Assembly: GCF_014384895.1 (NCBI RefSeq)
Contig: NZ_JACRSQ010000002.1
Location: 62,001-126,000, forward strand
Origin: Bianquea renquensis
GTDB lineage: Bacteria; Bacillota; Clostridia; Lachnospirales; Bianqueaceae
Length of the DNA stretch: 64,000 nt
Direction of reading: 5' to 3'
The notes beneath the pieces were generated by a model. That model saw only the letters and a program-made list of their open reading frames with translations, was not told the DNA's origin and made no database searches. Below, in pieces: positions 17,036 through 24,668 of the stretch (positions within the stretch are counted from its first letter, which is position 1; each line of letters begins with the position of its first letter). A program made the translations under genes and the position numbers.

Positions 17036-17992
17036 ATGATAAACCAGTCAGTTGGCCTTACGGACGCACTTTGGTCTGTCAAGGCAGGTGGCTATGAGGC
17101 CAAGATTTTGCCGGAGATCGGGGGAAATCTGATCTCACTAAAGAAGGGTGATGCCGAGCTGCTGCACCAATACGACACCTTAGAGAGTATTGCGCAGAAG
17201 CCCACCTGGTACGGGCTGCCTGTCCTGTTTCCGCCGAACCGCATTGAGGACGGCGTCTTTACCTTCGATGGACGGCGGTATGAGTTTCCGCGCAATGAAG
17301 TGACGCGGAACAATTCGCTTCATGGCTTTCTGCAGGATCGCCCGTGGAAGCTAGCGGTGGTGAAGGACAGTGACGGGGAGGCGCAGGTCTGTCTTACCTA
17401 TGAGGCGAGGGAGGACTCGGATTTCTATCCATATTATCCCCACCTGTTTACAGCCCAAATCCTGTACACCCTCAATCATGAGGGGCTGACGCAGGAGTTC
17501 AAGCTGCGCAACGATGGGACAGGTAAAATGCCCTTTGGGTTGGGCTGGCATTCCGCTTTCCGCGCGGCGCTGGATACCACCATCCAGGTCTCAGTGGACA
17601 GCAGAATTGTCATGAGTGAGAGAATGCTGCCGACGGGGGATGTGCTGGCGCTGTCAGAGGATGAAGAAAAAATGAGAACAGAGGGACTGTCGCCATTTTA
17701 CGCGGACCTGGATGGTCATTTTACATCGAAGCCATTGGAGGGCAATTTCCACGGAGCGATTATCACGACGCCGAGCTTGGGAATCAAGACATGGTATGAA
17801 GTGGACTCCGTGTATAAACATTGGATGATCTGGAATTGCGAAAGAGAAGGAAGTTTCATCTGTATTGAACCGCAGAATTGGAGAGTCAACGCGCCCAATC
17901 TTCCCCTTTCCCAGGACGAATCCGGTATGGCCTCCCTATTACCAGGAGAGAATTTTGTGGCGAGAGCGAAAATATGGGCCGAATGTCTGTGA
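17036..17992 (+). CDS. Aldose 1-epimerase family protein
   Basis: A 318-residue mutarotase-fold protein (galactose mutarotase/LacX-like branch). It interconverts the anomers of a sugar, or handles a hexose-6-phosphate in some relatives. Visible blocks: AKILPEIGGNLISL near the N-terminus, the His-containing RNNSLHGFLQDRPWKL, FGLGWHSAFR with the conserved His, and the C-terminal ICIEPQNWRVNAPNL with the Glu expected as the general base. ATG 17036 is set by TGGAGG at 17025-17030. The leader carries the structured element above. Confidence 0.88.
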   Translation: MINQSVGLTDALWSVKAGGYEAKILPEIGGNLISLKKGDAELLHQYDTLESIAQKPTWYGLPVLFPPNRIEDGVFTFDGRRYEFPRNEVTRNNSLHGFLQDRPWKLAVVKDSDGEAQVCLTYEAREDSDFYPYYPHLFTAQILYTLNHEGLTQEFKLRNDGTGKMPFGLGWHSAFRAALDTTIQVSVDSRIVMSERMLPTGDVLALSEDEEKMRTEGLSPFYADLDGHFTSKPLEGNFHGAIITTPSLGIKTWYEVDSVYKHWMIWNCEREGSFICIEPQNWRVNAPNLPLSQDESGMASLLPGENFVARAKIWAECL

Positions 17993-18064
17993 TTTTTCAC
18001 GACAAAAGATTACATTTATATTACAATTTGTAACACAAATTTCAGCGTTTTTTTATTGTGCTAG

Positions 18065-18105
18065 GCGAAGAAATCCTTTTATTATGCGGGATTCCTTCGC
18101 TTTTT
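18065..18105 (+). terminator. Terminator after the epimerase
   Basis: GCGAAGAAATCC pairs with GGGATTCCTTCGC (one mismatch) and is followed by TTTTTATT. It lies about 70 bases after the epimerase stop. Confidence 0.75.
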
Positions 18106-18154
18106 ATTATGCGGCGCCTTGCTGTTGCCATTGGCAATTATAGAAAAACCCCCC

Positions 18155-18183
18155 TTTACATTTTTCGATATTTTTGGTAAAAT
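18155..18183 (+). promoter_or_regulatory. Sigma-A promoter for the LysM/M23 gene
   Basis: TTTACA (18155-18160), 17-base spacer, TAAAAT (18178-18183). Confidence 0.65.
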
Positions 18184-18238
18184 GATTGAGTTGTTACAAA
18201 AGTATTAAAAATGTTTCGCCGCTCAGGAGGCTTTATCT

Positions 18239-19804
18239 ATGTTCGAGAAGTGGAAACAACGAGGGATGGGATTCGTTCGCGGACTGTTGAAGCAGTATCG
18301 TGTTATTTCGCTGGTTTTCGTCGCGGCGGCGGTGGGCGCCGCAGGCTATTATGTGGCGACGAGCGGACAGTTCGCCCCGTTTCAAGAAAAAGTTTGTAAA
18401 AGTTTCGATTTAAATATGAGCGCTTATGAGGTCTTTGTGGATGGGCAGAGCGTGGGGATTGTGGAGGAGGCGGACTCGGCCGGCCAGGTTTGGGTTCAAG
18501 TTGTCTCCGAAATCAATTCCGGGGAGATTCATTACCAAATTCCCAATACCCTTTCGATTGAGGAAGTGGAAGCGAAGCCCTCCTCGTTTATAGAGCCGGA
18601 CAAGCTGGAAACTCCCATACGTCAGGTTGTGAAATCCAAACTGAAAGATCTGTCTGTGAGCGCCTATGTTTTAACAATCGATGGCAAGGAGCCGATGACG
18701 TTTTCAACGAAGGAAGAAGCATATGCCCTCTTAGAAATGTTAGGACAAGCCTATGTGCCAGAGGGATCAGTGGTTGTCTGTAATGGCATCTCCGAGGGCA
18801 CGGCGGAGTTTCTGCTCATCGATAAGGAATCCGATAAGAGGTTATCCGCGCTGAGCGCGGCTTCCATGGAGGACTTGGCGGAAACCGCTGCCGGGGAGGA
18901 TCAGGACGCGACGCAGCTGATCAGCTTGTCCCTTGGGCAGTCTGTCCAATTGCAGGAGGCCTATGTAGACCAGAGTGCCATGACCACCATTGAGGACGCG
19001 TACGCAGCGTGTATGGAATTGAAAGAGGAGGAGCAAGTCTACACGGTGCAGTCCGGTGATTGTATCGACAGCATCGCGTACAACCATGGCATGACCATTC
19101 GAGAACTGTTGGCCATAAATCCTGAGTATAGCAGCGCGGAAGATGTGATCCACGCGGGCGATGAGTTCGTTATATCGCAGTCTGTTCCCAGCGTTGATAT
19201 CCAGACGGTAGAGCGGATTTCCTATACGAGGGAGGAGGCACAGCCCATCACCTATGTGGAGGATGACAGCCAATATGAGGACTATTCTGAGGTGCTAGAG
19301 GAAGGCGCCCCAGCTGTCATCCAGGTTGAGGCTGACGTCCATAAGCGCAACGGCGTTGAAGAGTCCCGGGAGGAGATCAGTACCGCCGTGGTCTCCGAGG
19401 CGGTTCCGAAAGTGGTTAAGATTGGAACGGTGCCTCGCCCCCAATTTATTTGGCCCACCAGTGGCTACGTCTCCTCAGAATTTGGAAGACGCTGGGGCAG
19501 ACAGCACAGGGGGATTGATATTGCGAATTCTAAGGGGACGGCAATCTACGCTGCCTGCTCTGGAACTGTTACCTTCGCAGGTTGGAAAAATAGCTATGGA
19601 TATGTCATCGTCATCAACCATGGGAACGGATATGAGACATGGTACGCCCATAATAGCTCTTTGGCAGTTTCTGCTGGCGATTCCGTGAAGCAGGGACAGT
19701 ATATCGCCGCCATGGGCAGCACGGGAAATAGCACGGGTCCTCACTGTCACTTTGAAATTCACGAGAATGGTTCCATCGTCAATCCTAGAAAATATCTCGG
19801 GTAG
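18239..19804 (+). CDS. LysM and M23 peptidase domain cell-wall endopeptidase
   Basis: A 521-residue envelope protein. A basic N-terminus and one membrane helix (residues about 20-45) anchor it with the rest outside. A middle region of unknown fold (about 60-270) precedes a LysM domain at about 262-315 (YTVQSGDCIDSIAYNHG, IRELLAINPEY, VIHAGDEFVI). The C-terminal M23 metallo-endopeptidase (about 405-521) has H-x3-D as HRGID and H-x-H as HCHF, so the zinc ligands are intact. It would cut peptidoglycan cross-bridges. It lies just upstream of walRK, whose homologues control wall hydrolases; a spore or vegetative role cannot be told apart from the sequence. Confidence 0.92.
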   Translation: MFEKWKQRGMGFVRGLLKQYRVISLVFVAAAVGAAGYYVATSGQFAPFQEKVCKSFDLNMSAYEVFVDGQSVGIVEEADSAGQVWVQVVSEINSGEIHYQIPNTLSIEEVEAKPSSFIEPDKLETPIRQVVKSKLKDLSVSAYVLTIDGKEPMTFSTKEEAYALLEMLGQAYVPEGSVVVCNGISEGTAEFLLIDKESDKRLSALSAASMEDLAETAAGEDQDATQLISLSLGQSVQLQEAYVDQSAMTTIEDAYAACMELKEEEQVYTVQSGDCIDSIAYNHGMTIRELLAINPEYSSAEDVIHAGDEFVISQSVPSVDIQTVERISYTREEAQPITYVEDDSQYEDYSEVLEEGAPAVIQVEADVHKRNGVEESREEISTAVVSEAVPKVVKIGTVPRPQFIWPTSGYVSSEFGRRWGRQHRGIDIANSKGTAIYAACSGTVTFAGWKNSYGYVIVINHGNGYETWYAHNSSLAVSAGDSVKQGQYIAAMGSTGNSTGPHCHFEIHENGSIVNPRKYLG

Positions 19805-19827
19805 CACATTGGATGCGGAGCAGAATA

Positions 19828-19868
19828 AAAAGCCCCTTTTTCTAAATAAATGAAAAAAGGGGCTTTTC
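19828..19868 (+). terminator. Strong rho-independent terminator
   Basis: Arms AAAAGCCCCTTTTT and AAAAAAGGGGCTTTT around a loop of about ten bases, between the M23 gene and walR. Confidence 0.88.
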
Positions 19869-19937
19869 GAATATTCTTTTTTTTGTTACAATAGTAGAGA
19901 GACGATACTGGGGATCTTTGGAGAACGGAGGTAGGCT

Positions 19938-20636
19938 ATGCACGAAAAAGTTTTAGTTGTGGACGATGAAAAGAGCATTGTAGATATAGTCAAGTTTAAT
20001 CTGGAGAAGGAAGGATATCAGGTGCTGACGGCTGGGGACGGCAGAGAGGGTCTGGAGCAGTTTGAGCAGAACAATCCAGACTTGATCCTGCTGGACGTGA
20101 TGATGCCAATCATTGGCGGTTTTGAGATGTGCCGAAAGGTGCGGGAAAAAAGCAATGTCCCTATCATCATGCTTACGGCACGGGCGGAAGAGGTGGATAA
20201 AGTTCTAGGCCTTGAGCTGGGCGCTGATGATTATGTGACCAAGCCTTTCAGCATCCGAGAGCTGATGGCTCGAGTCAGGGCCAATTTGAGGCGCACAGCC
20301 ACCATGAGTGCGGCGCCTGAGCAGCAGGGACAGGATCTCAGCGCCGGCGATCTGAAGATTGATATGGACCGCTACGAGGTAACGAAGCGGGGCGAGGTTG
20401 TGGAGTTGACGCTGCGTGAACTCGAATTGTTGAAATTCCTCATGGCGCAGAAGGGTCAAGTCTTCTCAAGGGAATATCTCCTGGAGAAGGTGTGGGGATA
20501 CGAGTACTATGGGGATGTCCGGACAGTTGATGTAACGGTTCGAAGGCTTCGGGAGAAGATCGAGGATGTGTCGGGAACGCCGGAGTATATTTTGACGAAA
20601 CGGGGAATCGGGTATTATTTCAATGAAAAGGTGTGA
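19938..20636 (+). CDS. walR: Two-component response regulator, WalR-like (OmpR/PhoB family)
   Basis: A 232-residue regulator. The receiver domain (1-120) has VVDDEKSIVD, phospho-acceptor Asp in LILLDVMMP, the Thr of MLTARAEE and the Lys of DYVTKPF. The C-terminal winged helix (about 135-230) has LTLRELELLKFLMAQKGQVFSREYLLEKVWGYEYYGDVRTVDVTVRRLREKIE, the WalR/PhoB pattern (quoted in pieces over positions 20400-20570). The partner kinase and YycH/YycI homologues downstream identify it as WalR, the essential regulator of cell-wall metabolism. Its stop codon lies within a 14-bp hairpin. Confidence 0.9.
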   Translation: MHEKVLVVDDEKSIVDIVKFNLEKEGYQVLTAGDGREGLEQFEQNNPDLILLDVMMPIIGGFEMCRKVREKSNVPIIMLTARAEEVDKVLGLELGADDYVTKPFSIRELMARVRANLRRTATMSAAPEQQGQDLSAGDLKIDMDRYEVTKRGEVVELTLRELELLKFLMAQKGQVFSREYLLEKVWGYEYYGDVRTVDVTVRRLREKIEDVSGTPEYILTKRGIGYYFNEKV

Positions 20637-20658
20637 GCGATTCGTCGCTCACACCTTT
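20627..20658 (+). promoter_or_regulatory. UUCG-capped hairpin at the walR-walK junction
   Basis: Perfect 14-base arms (20627-20640 and 20645-20658) capped by TTCG at 20641-20644. The walR stop (20634-20636) lies in the left arm. No T tract follows, so it is not a standard terminator; it could stabilise the walR 3' end or reduce walK expression. Confidence 0.6.
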
Positions 20659-20704
20659 GAGAATCCAGTGCCTCAAAATCCACAATAAAGAAGTGGGGGA
20701 AACT

Positions 20705-22546
20705 GTGGGAAGTATAAAATGGAAGCTCGTGCTTCTGTATGTGATTTTAGTCGTGTTTGTCATCGTCATCAGCGGTGTCTACATTGTGGTCAACATTCAA
20801 CAGAGCGAATACAACGACACATACAAGGAGCTTGAATACACAGCCAAGAGGATAACGGAAACTTTGATGATGGCAGGAACGGATGAAAACAAGACTGTCA
20901 CGGACATGTTCAAGGATGTCATCTCGGCTCTTATGTTGGAATCCATCAATATGGAGAGCAAATATATTTATTTGCTAGATGAAAATGGGAATGCCATCTA
21001 CTATCGGGACGAACCATTATCGGCGGCTGACCGTTCTTCTAGGACCATCATAGATGCCATGGACGGGAAGACGACCACGAAGCTGTATGTCCATCAGATC
21101 AGTGTGCCATTGGGGGATGGGAGCCCGAACACGGTTACAGTTGGGGACTATGCAGCGGCTTTTCATGTCTCCGAGGCTGGGGGTACTGACAAACTCTACA
21201 TTCTGTTTCTTCGCCAGTCTATGGCGGAAGTTCAGGAGACGATGAAGAACACCACCATGATCATCATCGCGTCGTCGATCATTGGAATTCTAATATCCGG
21301 CGTTCTGGCATATTTTCTGGCCAGCAGCATTTCGAGGCCGATTCAGCGGCTGACGCGCAAGACGCAAGAGATGGCCAAGGGAAATCTGGATATCACAACG
21401 AAAAAGATGCTTCCACACGCGCTGGAGGCGCAGGATGAGCTGGACGAGCTGGAAAATAATTTTAACTATATGGCGCAGGAATTGAGCAAGATGCTGCGGG
21501 AGGTTAACAGTGAGAAGAATAAACTGTCCACAGTCTTCGCCCATATGGCGGACGGCCTTGTGGTGTATGATCTTAACGGCAATGTGATCCACTTCAATCC
21601 AGCTGCGAGACGACTCATGGGGCGCCGGATTATGAAGAGTTCCTTCTCCCAGATCTTCTCCCCTCTGAGCCTGGAAGCCCTTTTACAGCGCGGCAATGAC
21701 ACATACTCCCAGATGATTCAGTTTCAAGATTCCTATATTAATGCGGTGTTCGCCGCCTATATGGATGAGGAGCGTCAGTCGGCTGGGCTTATTGTGGTGC
21801 TACAGGACATGACAGAGCAGAAACAGTTGGAAGAGATGCAGAAAGAATTTGTGGCTAATGTATCCCATGAGCTCCGCACGCCGATTACGACGATCAAGAG
21901 TTATGTTGAGACACTGCTGGACGGGGAAGCGCAGGACCCGGAGATTCTCTCCAATTTTCTGGGGGTCATCAATAATGAGTCGGACCGGATGGCGGGGCTG
22001 ATAACGGAATTGCTTGAGCTGTCGAGGATTGATTCCCGGCAGGTGAAGCTGAAGATAGAATCCGTCAATCTGGCGCAGCTTGTGGAGGACAGCGTGCTGC
22101 GCCACCAGATCCACGCGGAGAAAAAATCTCAGACGCTGCTCTATGAGACTCCTGATGTGGAATGCTGGATTCAGGGGGATCCCAGCCGAATGGAGCAAGT
22201 CTTCCGCAATCTGATTATCAATGCGGTTAAATATAGTCCTCCGGAGGCCACGATTCGGGTTGGCATCCGAGTGGATGAGAGTAAGCGGCAGGCCAGAGTG
22301 TATGTGCGGGATAACGGGATCGGGATTGAGCCCAAAGAGCGGGACCGCATATTTGAACGGTTCTATCGGGTGGATAAAGCGAGGTCTCGGTCCATGGGCG
22401 GCACAGGCTTGGGGCTTTCCATCGCAAAGGAGATTATGGAGCTGCACGGCGGTTCGATTCAGGTGGATAGCATCTATGGCAAAGGCAGCACCTTCTGGCT
22501 GACCTTTCCCTTCGAAAGCAGGAGGGAAGACATGGAAGAAAAGTAA
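20705..22546 (+). CDS. walK: Sensor histidine kinase, WalK-like
   Basis: A 613-residue membrane kinase. TM1 (residues about 5-27, VLLYVILVVFVIVISGVYIV), an extracellular sensor region of about 150 residues, TM2 (IIIASSIIGILISGVLAYFLAS), a HAMP linker (SISRPIQRLTRKTQEMAKG), a PAS domain (FAHMADGLVVYDLNG), the HisKA box VANVSHELRTPITTIKSYVE with the phospho-His, and an ATPase domain with N, G1 (DNGIGIEP) and G2 (GGTGLGLSIAKEI) boxes. GTG 20705 is chosen because GGGGGA lies at 20695-20700; the in-frame GTG at 20633 is buried in the hairpin. The HisKA/HAMP/PAS order is that of WalK. Confidence 0.88.
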   Translation: MGSIKWKLVLLYVILVVFVIVISGVYIVVNIQQSEYNDTYKELEYTAKRITETLMMAGTDENKTVTDMFKDVISALMLESINMESKYIYLLDENGNAIYYRDEPLSAADRSSRTIIDAMDGKTTTKLYVHQISVPLGDGSPNTVTVGDYAAAFHVSEAGGTDKLYILFLRQSMAEVQETMKNTTMIIIASSIIGILISGVLAYFLASSISRPIQRLTRKTQEMAKGNLDITTKKMLPHALEAQDELDELENNFNYMAQELSKMLREVNSEKNKLSTVFAHMADGLVVYDLNGNVIHFNPAARRLMGRRIMKSSFSQIFSPLSLEALLQRGNDTYSQMIQFQDSYINAVFAAYMDEERQSAGLIVVLQDMTEQKQLEEMQKEFVANVSHELRTPITTIKSYVETLLDGEAQDPEILSNFLGVINNESDRMAGLITELLELSRIDSRQVKLKIESVNLAQLVEDSVLRHQIHAEKKSQTLLYETPDVECWIQGDPSRMEQVFRNLIINAVKYSPPEATIRVGIRVDESKRQARVYVRDNGIGIEPKERDRIFERFYRVDKARSRSMGGTGLGLSIAKEIMELHGGSIQVDSIYGKGSTFWLTFPFESRREDMEEK

Positions 22547-22715
22547 AAGTTACGTCATGAATTTGTAACGTTTGATGGATATAATAAAAATAGTGCGTCT
22601 GAAATTCTCAAAGTTCGATTGATGGATGTCACAATAGCAGAAGCTTTCCGCTTGTTATTCTAGTATAATTTTGCTGAACTTATACTGTTATTATAATATG
22701 GAAGAGAGGAGCAAA

Positions 22716-23387
22716 ATGAAAGAAGTAACCCAATATATAAGAGAAAACTTGTTGGAGAAATTTGAGTTTCAAAGTTATGGACATGCCTTAGAGATATTGA
22801 GCGAAGCGTTTCCAACAGAATGGAATGAAATACAAGACAGTTTAGAGCGGTTGTCTATTTCGATTGACGATCTGAGAGCCGCGGGCGGCAATGAAACTGC
22901 GATACCCAAAAAATTTGATGATGTTTTATATCCATTAGGATGGCGAGAGATTAGGATCACAGGCGATTTATTAGTAAAGCTATATCCACGGAGGGCAAAT
23001 CAAAGGGGGCGCTTTGCAGAGGAGCCTTTCCATGAGAAAACAATTGAGGGATATATAGATGGACATAACATTGACTTTATTAAAGATAAGGTCGCTTTTG
23101 ACTTAGAATGGAATAGTAAAGATCAAACCTTTGACCGCGACTTATTGGCAATGCGAACTTATTTTGATTGCGGTTTGATCGAAGTTGGAATAATCGTAAC
23201 CAGATCAAAAGAGCTAAACGATGTTTTCAAAGAAATTACAGATAAGAACGGCAAGCCGCTTATACCAAAGTATGGGGCAAGCACGACTTGGTTGGGAAAA
23301 TTGGAGTATAGGCTAAAATCCCGTAGAAACGGCGGTTGTCCAATTTTAGCTATTGGCATTAAAAAGCCTTGTGTAGAGGGGTATTAA
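22716..23387 (+). CDS. BglII/BstYI-family type II restriction endonuclease
   Basis: A 223-residue protein. The stretch IDFIKDKVAFDLEWNSK, then DRDLLAMRTYFDCGLIEVGI and VTRSKEL, resembles the catalytic core of BstYI and BglII (an Asp followed about nine residues later by an acidic-x-acidic/Gln pair). The C-terminal CPILAIGIKKP matches the end of BstYI. Those enzymes cut GATC-centred sites; the specificity here is inference only. ATG 22716 follows AGAGGAG. The DNA is visibly AT-richer than walK or yycH, with A/T-rich codon choice, which suggests transfer. Its partner methylase starts two bases after its stop. Confidence 0.82.
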   Translation: MKEVTQYIRENLLEKFEFQSYGHALEILSEAFPTEWNEIQDSLERLSISIDDLRAAGGNETAIPKKFDDVLYPLGWREIRITGDLLVKLYPRRANQRGRFAEEPFHEKTIEGYIDGHNIDFIKDKVAFDLEWNSKDQTFDRDLLAMRTYFDCGLIEVGIIVTRSKELNDVFKEITDKNGKPLIPKYGASTTWLGKLEYRLKSRRNGGCPILAIGIKKPCVEGY

Positions 23388-23389
23388 CT

Positions 23390-24061
23390 ATGGAAAAGAC
23401 AGAACTCGAACTCACGATAAGAGATTTTAGAGGCTTTACCGCTGGCAAGACATATAAAACCATTTATGCAGATCCTCCTTGGCAGTTTCAGAATCGAACG
23501 GGCAAAGTGGCGCCAGAGCATAAAAGGCTTACTCGATATGGCACAATGAAGTTAGACGAAATAAAACAATTGCCTGTTTCGGAAGTAGCAGACGACAAGA
23601 GCCATCTGTATTTATGGGTTCCCAATGCTTTATTGCCAGAAGGTCTAGAAGTTATGAGAGCATGGGGCTTTGAGTATAAGACGAATATTATTTGGGAAAA
23701 AGTCAGAAAAGATGGTATGCCAGATGGCAGAGGAGTCGGCTTTTACTTCAGGAATGTGACGGAAATGCTTTTGTTTGGAATCAAAGGCGATAAGAATAGA
23801 ACATTAGATGCGGGAAGATCACAAGTAAATCTAATAAGAGCAATGAAAAGGGAACATTCGAGAAAGCCCGATGAATTTATCCCTCTAATTGAAAGTTGTT
23901 CGTCTGCACCTTTTTTAGAGTTGTTTGCAAGAGGAAATCGAGAGGGTTGGGATATGTGGGGCAATCAAGCCACAGAAGACTATGAACCAACGTGGAACAC
24001 ATACGCAAATCATACAATCGCGGCAAAGGATCATCAGCAAGAGTTGGCGGAAGTCCAGTGA
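23390..24061 (+). CDS. MT-A70 family DNA adenine methyltransferase
   Basis: A 223-residue SAM-dependent methylase. The catalytic D-P-P-W (YADPPWQF, residues about 31-38) is that of N6-adenine MT-A70 enzymes. Further family blocks are LYLWVPNALLPEGLEVMRAWGFEYKT, RNVTEMLLFGIKG, and the SAM-pocket FLELFARGNREGWDMWGNQA (split here over 23890-23990). It sits directly behind the restriction gene, so it most likely protects the host from that enzyme. ATG 23390 has AGAGGGG upstream; an in-frame GTG at 23369 lies inside the nuclease gene. AT-rich like its partner. No controller protein gene is seen. Confidence 0.9.
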   Translation: MEKTELELTIRDFRGFTAGKTYKTIYADPPWQFQNRTGKVAPEHKRLTRYGTMKLDEIKQLPVSEVADDKSHLYLWVPNALLPEGLEVMRAWGFEYKTNIIWEKVRKDGMPDGRGVGFYFRNVTEMLLFGIKGDKNRTLDAGRSQVNLIRAMKREHSRKPDEFIPLIESCSSAPFLELFARGNREGWDMWGNQATEDYEPTWNTYANHTIAAKDHQQELAEVQ

Positions 24062-24092
24062 TATAGTATTAATATCTTGGGAGGAACATGGG

Positions 24093-24635
24093 ATGGAGCA
24101 TGGAGCAGGAGGCCGGATACATTCAACAGGCTTTATGGTCATGGCGGTGCTCATAGGCACCCTATTTTTACTCAACTGTTCCAGGGCAGACACTGTGGCG
24201 CCTGAGCAGCAAATCCAGACGAAGCTCAGCGCTATCTATGGCGAGAGGTATCGGGACGCCCAGTGGAGGACGGAATCTCTGGAATCCATTGCGTTCCAGC
24301 GTGAATTTGTACAGCCGGTTGAGTATACCTTCACCGAGCAGATCACATTAGTCGGCGAAGCCGCAGCGGGCACAAGTGTAGCGGTGTGTGTGTATACAGT
24401 CGATGATCAGAACGCGGCGGAGATCTGGTATCACGCAGAATATGCCGTGGGAGCGTCTGGCATTTTTCAGGAGAATATTACACTGCCCCGGACAGGACGC
24501 CAGTATCTGATGATTCTTGCAAGCCGGGATGGGCATTCAGAGGGAATCAATTACGAATTTTACCGAAACAGTGAAGAAGTCTGTAGACAGCTTCTAGGCT
24601 ATACGCTGAATATCTATGCGCGGTTCAAATCGTAA
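24093..24635 (+). CDS. Putative lipoprotein of unknown function in the wal locus
   Basis: A 180-residue protein with a signal segment (MVMAVLIGTLFLLNC) whose L-L-N-C resembles a lipobox, giving a predicted lipidated Cys at about residue 29. The mature part has an Ig-like or beta-sandwich pattern (YTFTEQITLVGEAAAGTSVA, GIFQENITLPRTGRQYLMIL). The start is ATG 24093, eight bases after GGGAGG (24079-24084); an out-of-frame ATG at 24088 is ignored. It is 31 bases after the methylase and 33 before yycH, so it may be an extra member of the YycHI sensor group. No homologue is recognised. Confidence 0.7.
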   Translation: MEHGAGGRIHSTGFMVMAVLIGTLFLLNCSRADTVAPEQQIQTKLSAIYGERYRDAQWRTESLESIAFQREFVQPVEYTFTEQITLVGEAAAGTSVAVCVYTVDDQNAAEIWYHAEYAVGASGIFQENITLPRTGRQYLMILASRDGHSEGINYEFYRNSEEVCRQLLGYTLNIYARFKS

Positions 24636-24668
24636 CCGTGACTTGCACGGAGGGAGGCGGATATCCAT

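Noticed and set aside
20633..20704. Start of walK at GTG 20633
   Set aside because: It lies in the 14-bp hairpin and has no ribosome site; GTG 20705 with GGGGGA fits better and gives a normal WalK N-terminus.
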